This document shows, piece by piece, positions 1-9,279 of a DNA stretch of 64,000 nt. The notes under the pieces were generated by a model. It was not told the DNA's origin. It saw only the letters and a program-made list of their open reading frames with translations, and did not search any database. Numbering within the stretch: the first letter of the stretch is position 1; each line of letters starts with the position of its first letter. The position numbers and the translations under genes were made by a program. Origin of the DNA: Brachionus manjavacas (lineage: Eukaryota > Rotifera > Eurotatoria > Ploima > Brachionidae); contig JAHQIY010000001.1 of assembly GCA_019054805.1 (NCBI GenBank), positions 3,796,501-3,860,500 of the forward strand. The letters run 5' to 3'.

Positions 1-1290
1 ATCTAGTCCGTTTACAAAATTCACTTTCTCTAGATTTTTTGCCAATTTGTACATTTGAATTAGATCTCCCCGTAGTCTCCTTGTTTTTAGATCACTAAGT
101 CCAATTTCTTTAAACTTTGCGCATAGTCAAGGTTTTTAAGCTCTGAAATAAGTTTTGTGGCTCTTCTCTGCACCTTTTCTAGTTCGATAACATCTTTCTC
201 GAGATAAGGACACCAATTGCTAATAGCGTAATCTAAGTGCGGTCTCACTAACGATGTATAAAGAAGCTTGATATTATTATTTTCGGAATTTAAATGCCTT
301 CCTAATCATGGCTTATATTTTGTTTGCTTTTGCTGTACAGTTTCGTATTTGGACGTTGCATTTTAAGTCATGATTTATATATATCCCAAGATCTTTCTCA
401 CAATCTGGCTTGGTTAATGGTTTTTTACTTGGACCAAATTGAATATCATAGTCAAATTTCTTGTTTAGTATTCCAAAATGTACAATCTTACACTTATCGG
501 CATTTGATTGAGTAGACCAATCACTAGACCATCGTGACACATTATCCAAATCTTTCTGTAATGTTTCAATAGACCTTAAGTTTTTTATAAATGAGATCTA
601 TTGGTATCATCAGCGTAGGTTTCACAATGGGAATTGGTCATCTCCAGCATGTCATTTATATAAATAATGAACAGTAAAGGTCCTAAGACCGATCCTTGTG
701 GTACACCACTTGTTGCCTCGGTCCAAACAGATTGATGCTCTCCCAGCACTCTATTTGGGTACGGCCAACTAAGAAATCTTTGACCCATCGTATCAATTTC
801 TCACCAAAACCATAAAATTTAAGCTTATAAAGCTACCAGCGATGAGAGACTTTGTCAAATGCCTTAGCAAAGTCAGTATATATAGCATCAACTGGAAAAC
901 AACTTGAAAGAGCATTTGTAATGATATCGATTGTTTCTAGCAGGTTTGTAGTACACGACCTATTAGGGATAAAACAATGTAGAGCAACGGATATTAAATT
1001 ATTTTTCAAAAGGTGATTTAACATGACATCTTTAACAACGCTTTCGAAAACTTTACATACCACACTTGTTAACGATACTGGGCGGTAATTTCTAGCCTGA
1101 AGTCGACTTCCACTTTTGTGCAGAGGAGTAATCATACCATTGTTAAATGATGCAAGAAAAATTTTTGAGAGGGGAACCTTTGTTTGTACACCCAAAAGGA
1201 GGACCGTGATGTATATCGTAGATACGTTTTTTAGAATCCGAGATTACAAGATCTAGGAGACTTTTTGGCATAGAATTTGCATCTTAAAAT
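1..1290 (-). mobile_element. Degenerate non-LTR retrotransposon (LINE), reverse transcriptase region
   Basis: Read on the minus strand, several frames together give a non-LTR reverse transcriptase. The fingers/palm region has NYRPVSLTS and FAKAFDKVSH (about 1195-833). The next block has [13 protein letters not shown] and the catalytic motif YADDT (788-600). Then comes a thumb/tail region with KDLGI, a two-frame relic of the pattern LEKVQRRATK, and RRLRGDLIQMYK (about 450-60). Frame changes near 830, 590 and 310 and stops in the tail show it is dead. It runs off the left edge, so the 3' end is not in the window. No endonuclease or ORF1 is seen upstream, so it is also 5'-truncated or decayed beyond about 1290. 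It differs clearly in sequence from the LINE at 8.4-12.2 kb and so represents another family or an old subfamily. Confidence 0.9.
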
Positions 1291-1639
1291 GTAGGTTTAA
1301 TAACGTTTTGGTGATTAAAACAATCTTCTATCGAATCAATAAGTAAGCTTCAATCAGTATTTCTTGAATTTAAAAAACAAATTAACAAAAATTTTTTGAG
1401 CAATTTTTTATTTTCCTATCGAAAGTATGAAAAATAATATTTTTTTATTAATATTTATTATTTATCAATATTAACAGTTTATACTGGAAACGCTTTTACA
1501 TCGTCATCTAGAAGATTGGTATAATGGGTTTAGAATAAAAATGGCACAAAAGTTTATTTAAATTTGCTATAAGAGTGGACAAGACCTTTTCCAAGTTTTT
1601 TCAAAATTTAAAATCAGGGTGATACTAGCTTAAAAATAA

Positions 1640-2095
1640 ATAAAAATTGTATCATAAAGTTGAATTTTCGATAAGTTGTTGTAGTAGTAAAAAATGTACT
1701 AAACCATCAAAAAAGATTTGCAACTTTAGAAATTATCTTATAGAAAAAGATAATCCTTTCAAGAGAAAAAAGGAAGGTAGACCTGCTAAAATTGCGACGA
1801 AACTAATGGTTGCTAAACAGGAGAAGGCAGCCAGGCGAAAATGTCGTCGAATACTTTTAAAATATAGCAGATATGAATTTATAATTGATGATGAATCATA
1901 TTTTACTCCTGGCAACACTGCTCTGCCAGGAAATAATATTCTTTATAACACTAATGTTTACAAGAGGCCGGAGAGTGTAAAGAACAAGTAGTGAATCCAG
2001 CAAACGTACCAAAAGCACGACCAGTTGAAGATTTTTGGGGAAATTTGAAAGCTAAAGTTTATGTGGGTGATTGGAATGTCAAAATTTCATGTTTC
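1640..2095 (+). mobile_element. Tc1/mariner-like transposase remnant with internal deletion
   Basis: An open frame at about 1647-1991 encodes a basic, arginine-rich stretch (GRPAKIATKLMVAKQEKAAR), then RRILLKYSRYEFIIDDESYF, the first catalytic-Asp region of Tc1-like DDE transposases (IIDDE-YFT). After a stop at 1989-1991 the sequence resumes in another frame with the pattern NPANVPKARPVEDFWGNLK (about 1992-2052), which is the third catalytic block (..RPIEDFW..) of the same family. The segment that should carry the second aspartate between these blocks is missing, so this is a deleted, non-functional copy. I see no clear terminal inverted repeats around it. Confidence 0.75.
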
Positions 2096-2498
2096 TGTGT
2101 CGATTTCTTTAAAATAAAATATAGATTTCTAATATAATTGTTTTAGAAATATACTTTTGATTTTATATATTTATTTATTTATATTTATATTTTCCTCAAA
2201 ATTGTATTCTCAGTGAAATAGGATTAAGATCCTAAAGATCTCATGTCTAAAATATTCAAAGATAATAAAAATTCTAATTTTTAATGCGGTGAAAAAATTT
2301 AAAATTTATTATTATTAAAATTAAAAATATCTTAAACTAAATTTAAAACGATTCTACTTTTTAAATGTTATATAAATTGACTAAAAAACAATGAACTTTT
2401 TGGTTCTTAAGATGCTTTTTAAAAAGTGAACAAAAGCTTAGTTTGGTTCTATTTGAATAATCTAATTATAATTAGTTCTTTAAAGAACTAAAGAAAGA

Positions 2499-2755
2499 GG
2501 TACATTTTTGGATTTAACAAACTTTGTCAAATCTAAAGGTAAATTCTGCAATATCAAAATACACGCTGCAGAGTGGAGACCATCTAAATGATACTATTCT
2601 AATTGAATTATTTTAGAAAAAATTTGCAGAGTTAACCTTTAGATTTAGCAAAGAATGCTAAGAAATAGCACAGAAAAAGCAAATTATTTCATGATTAAAA
2701 CTTGGTTTGATCATTTTGAGCGTCTAAAATTGATCATTAAATTCAAAATGCCGTT
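2499..2755. repeat. MITE-like palindromic repeat, copy 1
   Basis: The stretch 2499-2660 begins with ggtacatttttggatttaac and ends with a diverged inverse of its own start (tttagatttagcaaagaatg), with tctgca / tgcaga marks inside both arms. The same sequence recurs at 6632-6799. The next ~90 nt (to 2755, containing tttgatcattttgag and attcaaaatgcc) also recur after the second copy, in the same orientation. No coding capacity is seen. A small non-autonomous DNA element or foldback repeat is likely; the family is unknown to me. Confidence 0.6.
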
Positions 2756-3251
2756 CTTATTTCATTTTTTCATGTATGTATTAATAACTAAAAAAAAATA
2801 AAAAGACTTTTAATTAAAAAAAAATCCAAAGTCCAAGTCCGGATATTGACACTTTTCAGGCAACCACAAAACTACCTGAAACGGCAGAAATTTAAATTGT
2901 CCGTGATTATGACTGATGAATTGCCGATGTTATTTATTTGACTCAGTTTAATTTATAATAATTTAATAGTCCGGACTTGAGCTTGGCTTTGCATTGGTAA
3001 TCGACTCCAATCGATTGATATAATTCAAGAATCAACTAATCTTTTTAATCGATCATTAAATCGACTTATTTGGCACTCGAAAAAAGATGATTGTGGCGGA
3101 TTTTTCAGAACAAAAATTGAGGAAATTTGGTGATTAGTTGTGTTCAATATTTTGGGAAAAAACATTTTTTTTTTTTAATTTTTAGCTTTTATTTAGAGAT
3201 AAATTATTTAAATAATTAGATTATAATTTAGCCGACAAAAGTAAAAAAAAA

Positions 3252-3322
3252 TGCACTGGCCGGGAATCGAACCCGGGCCGCCCGCGTGGCAGGCGAGCAT
3301 TCTACCACTGAACCACCAGTGC
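3252..3322 (-). tRNA. tRNA-Gly (anticodon GCC)
   Basis: The minus strand reads GCACTGGTGGTTCAGTGG, then an anticodon arm CTCGC-CTGCCAC-GCGGG, then a T arm GGCCCGGGTTCGATTCCCGG and acceptor CCAGTGC with discriminator A. The acceptor stem (GCACTGG/CCAGTGC) pairs completely. The anticodon is GCC (complement of 3288-3290). The internal A box (TGGTTCAGTGG) and B box (GGTTCGATTCC) are intact, and a run of T on the minus strand (3243-3251) provides a Pol III terminator directly after the gene. There is no intron. It closely resembles animal tRNA-Gly-GCC and looks functional. Confidence 0.97.
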
Positions 3323-3995
3323 TTGTTTTAAAAAAAAGCAATTTTAATTACAAATTCTAATATTATGTTAGTTTTTTTTTTAAATTAAATTTTTAAGTTC
3401 GATTTCTGAAGTCCAAAATTTCCTTTTTACCAAAATAATTAAATTGACCAAAGAAAAAATAAAACTATTTTACTCTTCGTGCACTTGATTCTTTTTGCTC
3501 CGCATCAAACTGATTGACTTAATGCACTCTTGAACCTTGATTGAAACTTGATTCTCACGGGTTTTTTATTCAGCAGTTTTATACTTGAGCCTTTTTTGAC
3601 GGTTTAATTGAATCAAAATGATAAAATTTAGAGCATAATAAAAAATTTAAAATTTTTTAGAATTTTATAGAAATTATAGAATTTGAAAGCATAATTAAAG
3701 ATAAAAAAATTGAAGTACTTTGTATTTAATTAGTAATAAGTGGGGAATTTTATTTAATATTTGGGGAACAAAATAATTCTGGAAAAAAAACTCTGCAATT
3801 TATTGCAAATTTTACTAAAATGTTTTTTTATGGTGTTCAATTTACAGAAAACAGTACAATATTGCCAATATTGTATTTTTTCTGTAAGCTCATAAAGCAA
3901 GTGGTTGAAAGGGAGGACTAAGTTCCATTCCAAACAACCTGGGATTCCATCCCAAACTATATTTTAAATAAATAAATAAAGCAATGGAACAAAAA

Positions 3996-4314
3996 ATTCT
4001 TAAAGATTTTGAATAATTTTAGTATGAATTCCGATGAAACCAGGAGAGCTTGAGGAAAGGAATTCATTAACAACCTTTTTATTTTCATCAAAAGAGAAAT
4101 AATTAAACGAAAATCCTGGAGTCTTGAAGGATTCATTCAATTTTAATTCTCTGAAAGTATTCAAAATATAATCGTCTGAATCTTTTTCACTGGACAAAGA
4201 GCAAAAGCAACTTTTAAACATTTCCACCTGATCAACAGTGTTCGAGGCTTTGTTATCATCCCAACAAAGTTCTTCTGAAAAGCTGTCAAAATCAGCATCT
4301 CCTCTTAGTCTCAT
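3996..4314 (-). mobile_element. LINE fragment, N-terminal part of the reverse transcriptase region
   Basis: A 104-codon open frame on the minus strand ends with VNEFLSSSSPGFIGIHTKII. This resembles the segment just before RT motif 1 in non-LTR elements (pattern ..V...L..SSSPG.DGI..K.L). The upstream part (EMFKSCFCSLSSEKDSDD) matches the usual linker pattern with an F..F.S.F block. The fragment stops before the catalytic motifs. Assignment rests on one short motif block, so it is less certain than the other LINE pieces. Confidence 0.5.
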
Positions 4315-4453
4315 GGATGATTTATAAAATCATAGAATTTTTTGGAATTTTTTAAGTATTTTGACTCGAAAAATAGTTTAATTTTTTGGCGATTTATTTA
4401 AAGCTTAATTAATATTGCATTGAATTTAAAGATCAGTTCTCGCTCAATTTTTT

Positions 4454-4570
4454 TCCTGTACCGAGCTAGAGCTCAGAATAATTAAAAAGAAAACAAAAAG
4501 TTAATAAAATAAGATCAAATAAAAATCATTTTAAAATAAATAAGCTAAAAAAAATAAAAAAAGTTAATAA
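4454..4570 (-). repeat. LINE/SINE-like 3' end, family B, copy 1
   Basis: The sequence cctgtaccgagctagagctc followed by A-rich sequence is one of four copies in this window (others near 31534, 52709 and 53679). On the minus strand it reads as ...GAGCTCTAGCTCGGTACAGG followed by A/T-rich sequence, as expected for the 3' end of a retroposon lying on the minus strand. The element body at higher coordinates is too degraded to identify. Confidence 0.5.
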
Positions 4571-4956
4571 AAAATTTTTTCAAATGGGTTGTTACATGAA
4601 AAATATTATTTACAAACTTGTCTCAAAACTAACATATCTAACTAACAATGCAGTTTGAGTCCCAAAAAAAGAGCATTTTTTTCAAAGGTTATAAATTTGT
4701 AGAAGAAAAAATTAAAATATTCAAAACGCCAAGCTGTTTATAATTAATTTTATTAATTTAACATAATTAATGAGTTATTCTAACAATATCATTTAATGAT
4801 AAAATCAATTTAAAAAAATCTCCAAAACACCAAGACGAAATTTAATCTGTAAGCAAAACTTGAAAAATTTAAATGATTGAGAATCTGATGAACCAACAAA
4901 AAAAATAATAACTTTATTTTAAAAAATATTTTACAACCAATTTATAAATAATAAAT

Positions 4957-5625
4957 CTAACTAGTTGAGTTTGCTTGAGCCATGTACTGATCTAGGTCAG
5001 CGTCCAAATGATTTTTCGACTTTGCCATGTACTTCTCTAAATCCATGTCCAGTCCATGCTTTGATTTAGCCATGTATTGATCCAAATCTTTGTCTAGCTT
5101 GTTCCTGTTCGGATTTCTGTTAGGACGGTTCTGATTACCGCGATTGTTCTTAAATTGTTTGGTTCTAATTCGATTTCTCATTGTGTTGTTCTGTACGCCA
5201 AGACGCTTGACACCTCGTTTGCCAAACCCGGAGGTGTTCAGTGACTTATTGACTCGTTTAAACTTTTGATCTCCCAGCCTTTGAGCAAGACTTGATTTTC
5301 TGTTCTTGAGACCGCTTAGGCGCGATGGATCAATTTTGTTGCGTCTAGGACCAGCAGAATTCTGCTTCGGTCTTATGCCAAGACGTTGTTTGATTGACTT
5401 CTGCTTGAGCTTGAGTGCTGCTCTTACGTTGGGTCTAGCCGCCATTTGTTTTACCAGATTTCGACTTTTGGCACTCGCAAAACCGACTGCATTAGGCAGC
5501 TTCCGGACTGGCTGCTTGTCCAACTGGGGCTTATTGCTCGCCAGCTTGGTGAATCTGTCATTAAGAGATAGTTTTGTTGAGCTTGATAGTGCGATTTTTG
5601 CCGGTGGATTTTTAATTGCAGACAT
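4957..5625 (-). CDS. CHTOP: Chromatin target of PRMT1 (CHTOP/FOP) homologue
   Basis: Single exon, 222 residues. CHTOP is a nuclear RNA-binding protein of the TREX mRNA-export complex and a substrate of arginine methyltransferases. The N-terminus has the family pattern TKLSLNDRFTKL and a later block RPNVRAALKLKQKSIKQRLG, both nearly as in vertebrate CHTOP. The C-terminus has the FOP duplication: three copies of a D-L-[DE]-x-Y-M-A unit (DKDLDQYMAKSK, DMDLEKYMAKSK, DADLDQYMAQA) where vertebrates have two. The middle is basic (NRPNRNPNRNK) but poor in RGG repeats, unlike vertebrate proteins. Start: the in-frame ATG at 5625 (MSAIKNPP); the GTG two codons earlier is not a credible start. A TTTATT (AATAAA on the coding strand) lies about 40 nt past the stop. 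Assignment is firm. Confidence 0.93.
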   Translation of the reverse strand: MSAIKNPPAKIALSSSTKLSLNDRFTKLASNKPQLDKQPVRKLPNAVGFASAKSRNLVKQMAARPNVRAALKLKQKSIKQRLGIRPKQNSAGPRRNKIDPSRLSGLKNRKSSLAQRLGDQKFKRVNKSLNTSGFGKRGVKRLGVQNNTMRNRIRTKQFKNNRGNQNRPNRNPNRNKLDKDLDQYMAKSKHGLDMDLEKYMAKSKNHLDADLDQYMAQANSTS

Positions 5626-5649
5626 TTTCACTAGCCAAGGTTAATTTGG

Positions 5650-6299
5650 GAAATTTTCTAATTTCGTTGTTTCAAAATTTCAACAGAATATTCACAATGC
5701 TTCTATAAATTTAACTAATTTATATTATTTTCAAAACTTTTGGATGTGTAATTTTGCCGTCAAGTTGAAATGCATTCACTGTTTTCATTTTTAGAACAAC
5801 AAAAATTAATTTTTTATTGACAAATAAAACTTAACATTTTAGCAGTTCAATTTTTTAAACTATTCGACACAAAAAAACGAAATTATAAAATTATAAGATT
5901 ATCGAAATTAGAAAAAATAATGATTGTAAAAATTATAAATTCGTTATTTTTTAGATAAACAAATGTTTGCTCTAGATTAGAGAGCTATTAGTTAAAATCA
6001 AAATTAAAAATTAAACTTTTATTACTAAATTAAAATCTTTAATTTAATTATCCATACGAAGATTTATTTGTTTTCATTTGACAATTTAATTATTGATATT
6101 GCGGGTTAATATGCATCCTTACAATAAAAGAGTAAAAAAAAAGGAACTTGTCAGATGCTTGAAATTTTGTAGACTTGTTTACCACTATGCCAAAGAACAT
6201 AATTTGTTAAATTTGTGTAGTCTTTCTGTTACTTAGACAGCCTTATGGCATTTTGAAGTCAATGATCAATTTTTAATTAATAATAACAATAATATTTTA
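5650..6299. other. Intergenic, nothing recognised
   Basis: AT-rich sequence upstream of CHTOP. No open frame with coding character, no RNA gene and no clear repeat seen. It should contain the CHTOP promoter, which I cannot place. Confidence 0.5.
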
Positions 6300-6580
6300 G
6301 GCTACAGCAGGAGACCTGCGGAGAAAGGCTAGACCTTACCTCAAAATGGAAGCTCTTTTAAATTCAGTAATAATAATAAGAATAAAGTTTTCGGTAATTT
6401 CGTTTTTAAATAATTATCCAGCTGGTTTTTAAAGCTATTCTTCGATTGTGCGTTGATTAATTCGACAGGAAGTTCATTTCAATTGTTTACTACTTTATTT
6501 GTCAGAAAGTTGTCTCGCGTAATGCCACCTGCTGGACCCTCGCTTGCCGGTGAGCTGCTTTTTAAAGTCTGGTTATCCCA
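6300..6580 (-). mobile_element. LINE 3'-end fragment (C-terminal tail of RT ORF)
   Basis: On the minus strand about 6515-6350 reads GITRDNFLTNKVVNN, then a TGA where Trp is normal, then NELPVELINAQSKNSFKNQL and DNYLKT. This is the typical C-terminal end of non-LTR retrotransposon ORF2 (..F..R.VN.WN.LP..vV.A.S.N.FK..LD). It is followed by a short GC-richer stretch (6301-6345) and a trinucleotide-like (TTA/ATT)n tail. The W-to-stop change and the missing upstream RT show a dead 5'-truncated insertion. Confidence 0.8.
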
Positions 6581-6631
6581 TACTACCGAGCTAATTATTA
6601 AATAAATTGTTATTATTTAAAATAAAACAGA

Positions 6632-6899
6632 GGTTCATTTTTTTATTTAACATACTTTGTCAACTCTGCAAAAGTCACCAAAATATAACTCATTTAAAGT
6701 TGAATCATTTAGATGGTGTGCACTCTCCAATGTGAATTTTGATATTGCAGAGTCTATCTTTTCATTTAAAATAGTATGTTAAATCCAAAAATGTATCCCT
6801 GCATTAATTCTATTAAGAAATAACAATTGATTTCATAGTTAAAACTTGATTTGATCATTTTGAGCATCAAAATTGATAATAAACTTCAAAATGCCTTTT
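6632..6899. repeat. MITE-like palindromic repeat, copy 2
   Basis: Diverged second copy of the repeat at 2499-2755. The inner part (6632-6799) matches copy 1 best as its reverse complement, ending in aaatccaaaaatgtatcc, the inverse of the copy-1 start. The following segment (6820-6899, with tttgatcattttgagcatc and cttcaaaatgcc) matches copy 1 in the direct orientation. This is expected if the whole unit is a palindrome or if the core has inverted. Confidence 0.6.
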
Positions 6900-8379
6900 G
6901 ATACACATCCTCATATTTAAATAGCTTGTCCTCTTGTAAAAAATAAAACCTTATTTTCTAAATCAAACCATACATTTTTAGTATTTTTGACTTAAACTGG
7001 TCAAAAGTTGTCTTAAAAAATGTAAATAAAATCATGGATAGACAATGAGATTTAACTGTTAGAAAACCATTTTTATTTTTTTATCTGATTTTTTGTTGGT
7101 TTTTGGACTATTTTTTTTTAAAGTCCTTTTGAGAACTTTAGAATTTTTTTTCATTTTTAAATTATTTGTTGATTTATATTTTCCTTTACGAAATTTCCAA
7201 AAAGGAACAAAAATTCAGACAAAATCTGATTATAAATTTTGGCATTTTGGCAAAAAAAAATATTATCAGAAGGAAAGAGCATTGTTTGAAAGAAAAAACA
7301 GATATGTTTTGAGATTTATTTCTCCTTTCAATGATAATTGGCGATTTTCCAAATTAAGTAAAATAACGGAATCTGGGTTTTTTGTGGAACCACTGTAATT
7401 TATTTATTTTTTATTATTTTTTGTCTGAAGAACGAAAAAGTGCTTTACAATTTTTTTTTTATTTACGATTTTGAATTTTAAGCAAACAAATAAAAACCAG
7501 AAACTGAATTATTTAAGTTATTTTCTTAAGATTTTAGCAATATTTTACTGCTATTTACAATTTGGACAATAAAATGAATCATTTTGTTTAAAACCCTTTT
7601 GACAACAATCCACAAATGCTGTCTTTTTGTAAATTAAATGGGGGAAGTTCTATCCAAAAAATTAAAACTCTTAATTTTAACTTTTTTGAAAAAAATTCTA
7701 AAATTTTGATTATATCTTTGCTCATTTTTTGAAATTTTTTATTGTTTGCTTATCATTTCTTTAATTGTTTCCAGGAACATAATTTTTATAGTTTTCTTCA
7801 AAAACTTCAAAACCAAAACAAAAACTTTTGCTTTTAAAATAAAAAATTCAAATATAATATTATAGACTTTGTCCCTCGGCATTAAAACTTTGACACAAAT
7901 CACTTAAAATCAAATCATAAGCCATCTGGTATATTTATTATTGAAGCACCAGAGATATTCATCAATAAGAAAGTAGCAGAGTTTACTGGGGAGTTTTTAA
8001 TTTTTAGTGAAAAAAAAATTTAAAATTTGCATTAATCATTTTTTGTTTTTGACATGATAACAAAACCGGAAGTAACGAGTTTGATTACAAAATAGACCCA
8101 ACTATTTAAACTGGTTAACGTGAGTTTGAAAAGAAAATGTATATTTTTAATAAATAATAATAATCTAAAACAGGGTTTACTCCTATATCTTTAGAGCAAA
8201 GTACCAAAGCCTCGCAATGGTAGCTAAAACGAGTTTAATTAATAAATTGTAATAATTGACTTTATTTTTGCCGCCAAAGAATCGTCCAGTTTCTATTTAA
8301 AAAATGATTCTAAAAAAAGTTTGATCTAAGTTATAAGTCAAATTTTTTCTTATTAAACTTTAAAATAAATAAATTAAAT
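6900..8379. other. Intergenic, nothing recognised
   Basis: AT-rich sequence. A ~100-codon frame at 7093-7398 has only F/L/K-rich composition expected of such DNA and no ATG at its start. Nothing else stands out. Confidence 0.5.
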
Positions 8380-8492
8380 TTAATAAAAACTGAAAAGAAC
8401 ACACCAAAATATAAGCACACGTAAGCCAAAAGTAAGGAAAAAAAAAGCACAAGTAAGCCAAAATAAAATAAAAAGCACGCAGTTTTTGTCAA

Positions 8493-9279
8493 ATGGACTC
8501 AAATTTTTTGCTTGAAACAAACTGGCCAACGTTTGGACAGGGTACCGTATCTGGGCATTCAAAAACTTTGCATGAATGGTGCGGTAATATTTCGAAATTC
8601 GTCCTGGAGCTTTCAAATCATGTGAAACATCTAGAGGAAAGAGAAATTGAGAAAGACATTGAAATAAACAAACTGAAATCTGAATTGGCAGCAGCAAATA
8701 AAACAGCAAACTCATCCAACATCAGTAGTCAGTGGGTTCAAGTTGTAAAACAAGGGACAAAAAATGCAAAAACCAGCCGACCAGATAGCTGTAGCAAATG
8801 CAACCATCAGCGAAATGAATGAAAGAATCAAAAGAAAAAAATGTGATCATTTATGGTGTGCCAGAATCAAAGAAAGAGATTCTAACAGACAGGAGGGCAG
8901 AAGATGAAGAAAAATCAAACAAATTTTGACCACTATTTGAAAAGGTGATGTCAAGCCAGCGTATTCAAGACGCTTGAGATCGAAAGACCAAAGTAAACCA
9001 GGCCCAATTCTAGTAGAACTCAAAGAAGAAGCAAACAGAAATCCACTACTCCTAGCAGCCAAAAAGTTGCGAGATTCACATAATTTCAAATCTATTTATC
9101 TTAGTCCAGATTTGACTGAAACCGAAAGAGCTTTAGACTATGAATTGAGGAAACAAAGAAATGAAGCATATAATGGTCTTTCACAAGACTCGCCCTTTCG
9201 ATATGGCATCCGTGGAAATCAGATCGTCAAATTCAAGAAGCAAAAATCGTTCATCAAAAGCGTCATCACGTGTGGATAA
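8493..9279 (+). pseudogene. LINE ORF1 protein (frameshifted)
   Basis: Begins MDSNFLLETNWPTF and has a predicted coiled-coil of E/K/L-rich sequence (about residues 45-70). Near 8790 the frame changes, and the next frame continues ATISEMNERIKRKKNVIIYG, a pattern known at the start of the RNA-binding region of LINE ORF1 proteins. A stop near 8936 and a further shift lead to a third segment (8974-9279) with RRLRSK, a block AAKKLRDS..FKSIYLSPDL and TETERALDYELRKQRNEA. That matches the usual end of ORF1 in this type of element. The role would be nucleic-acid binding in the retrotransposition particle. At least two lesions make it non-functional here. Confidence 0.75.

Noticed and set aside
5306-5644. 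Open frame on the plus strand opposite CHTOP
   Set aside because: Shadow of the CHTOP coding sequence, which has strong family similarity on the minus strand.
7093-7398. 101-codon open frame on the plus strand
   Set aside because: Starts without ATG and has only F/L/K-rich composition expected from AT-rich DNA; no recognisable domain.
8380-8715. Minus-strand open frame over LINE ORF1
   Set aside because: Shadow of the ORF1 reading frame; no independent similarity.
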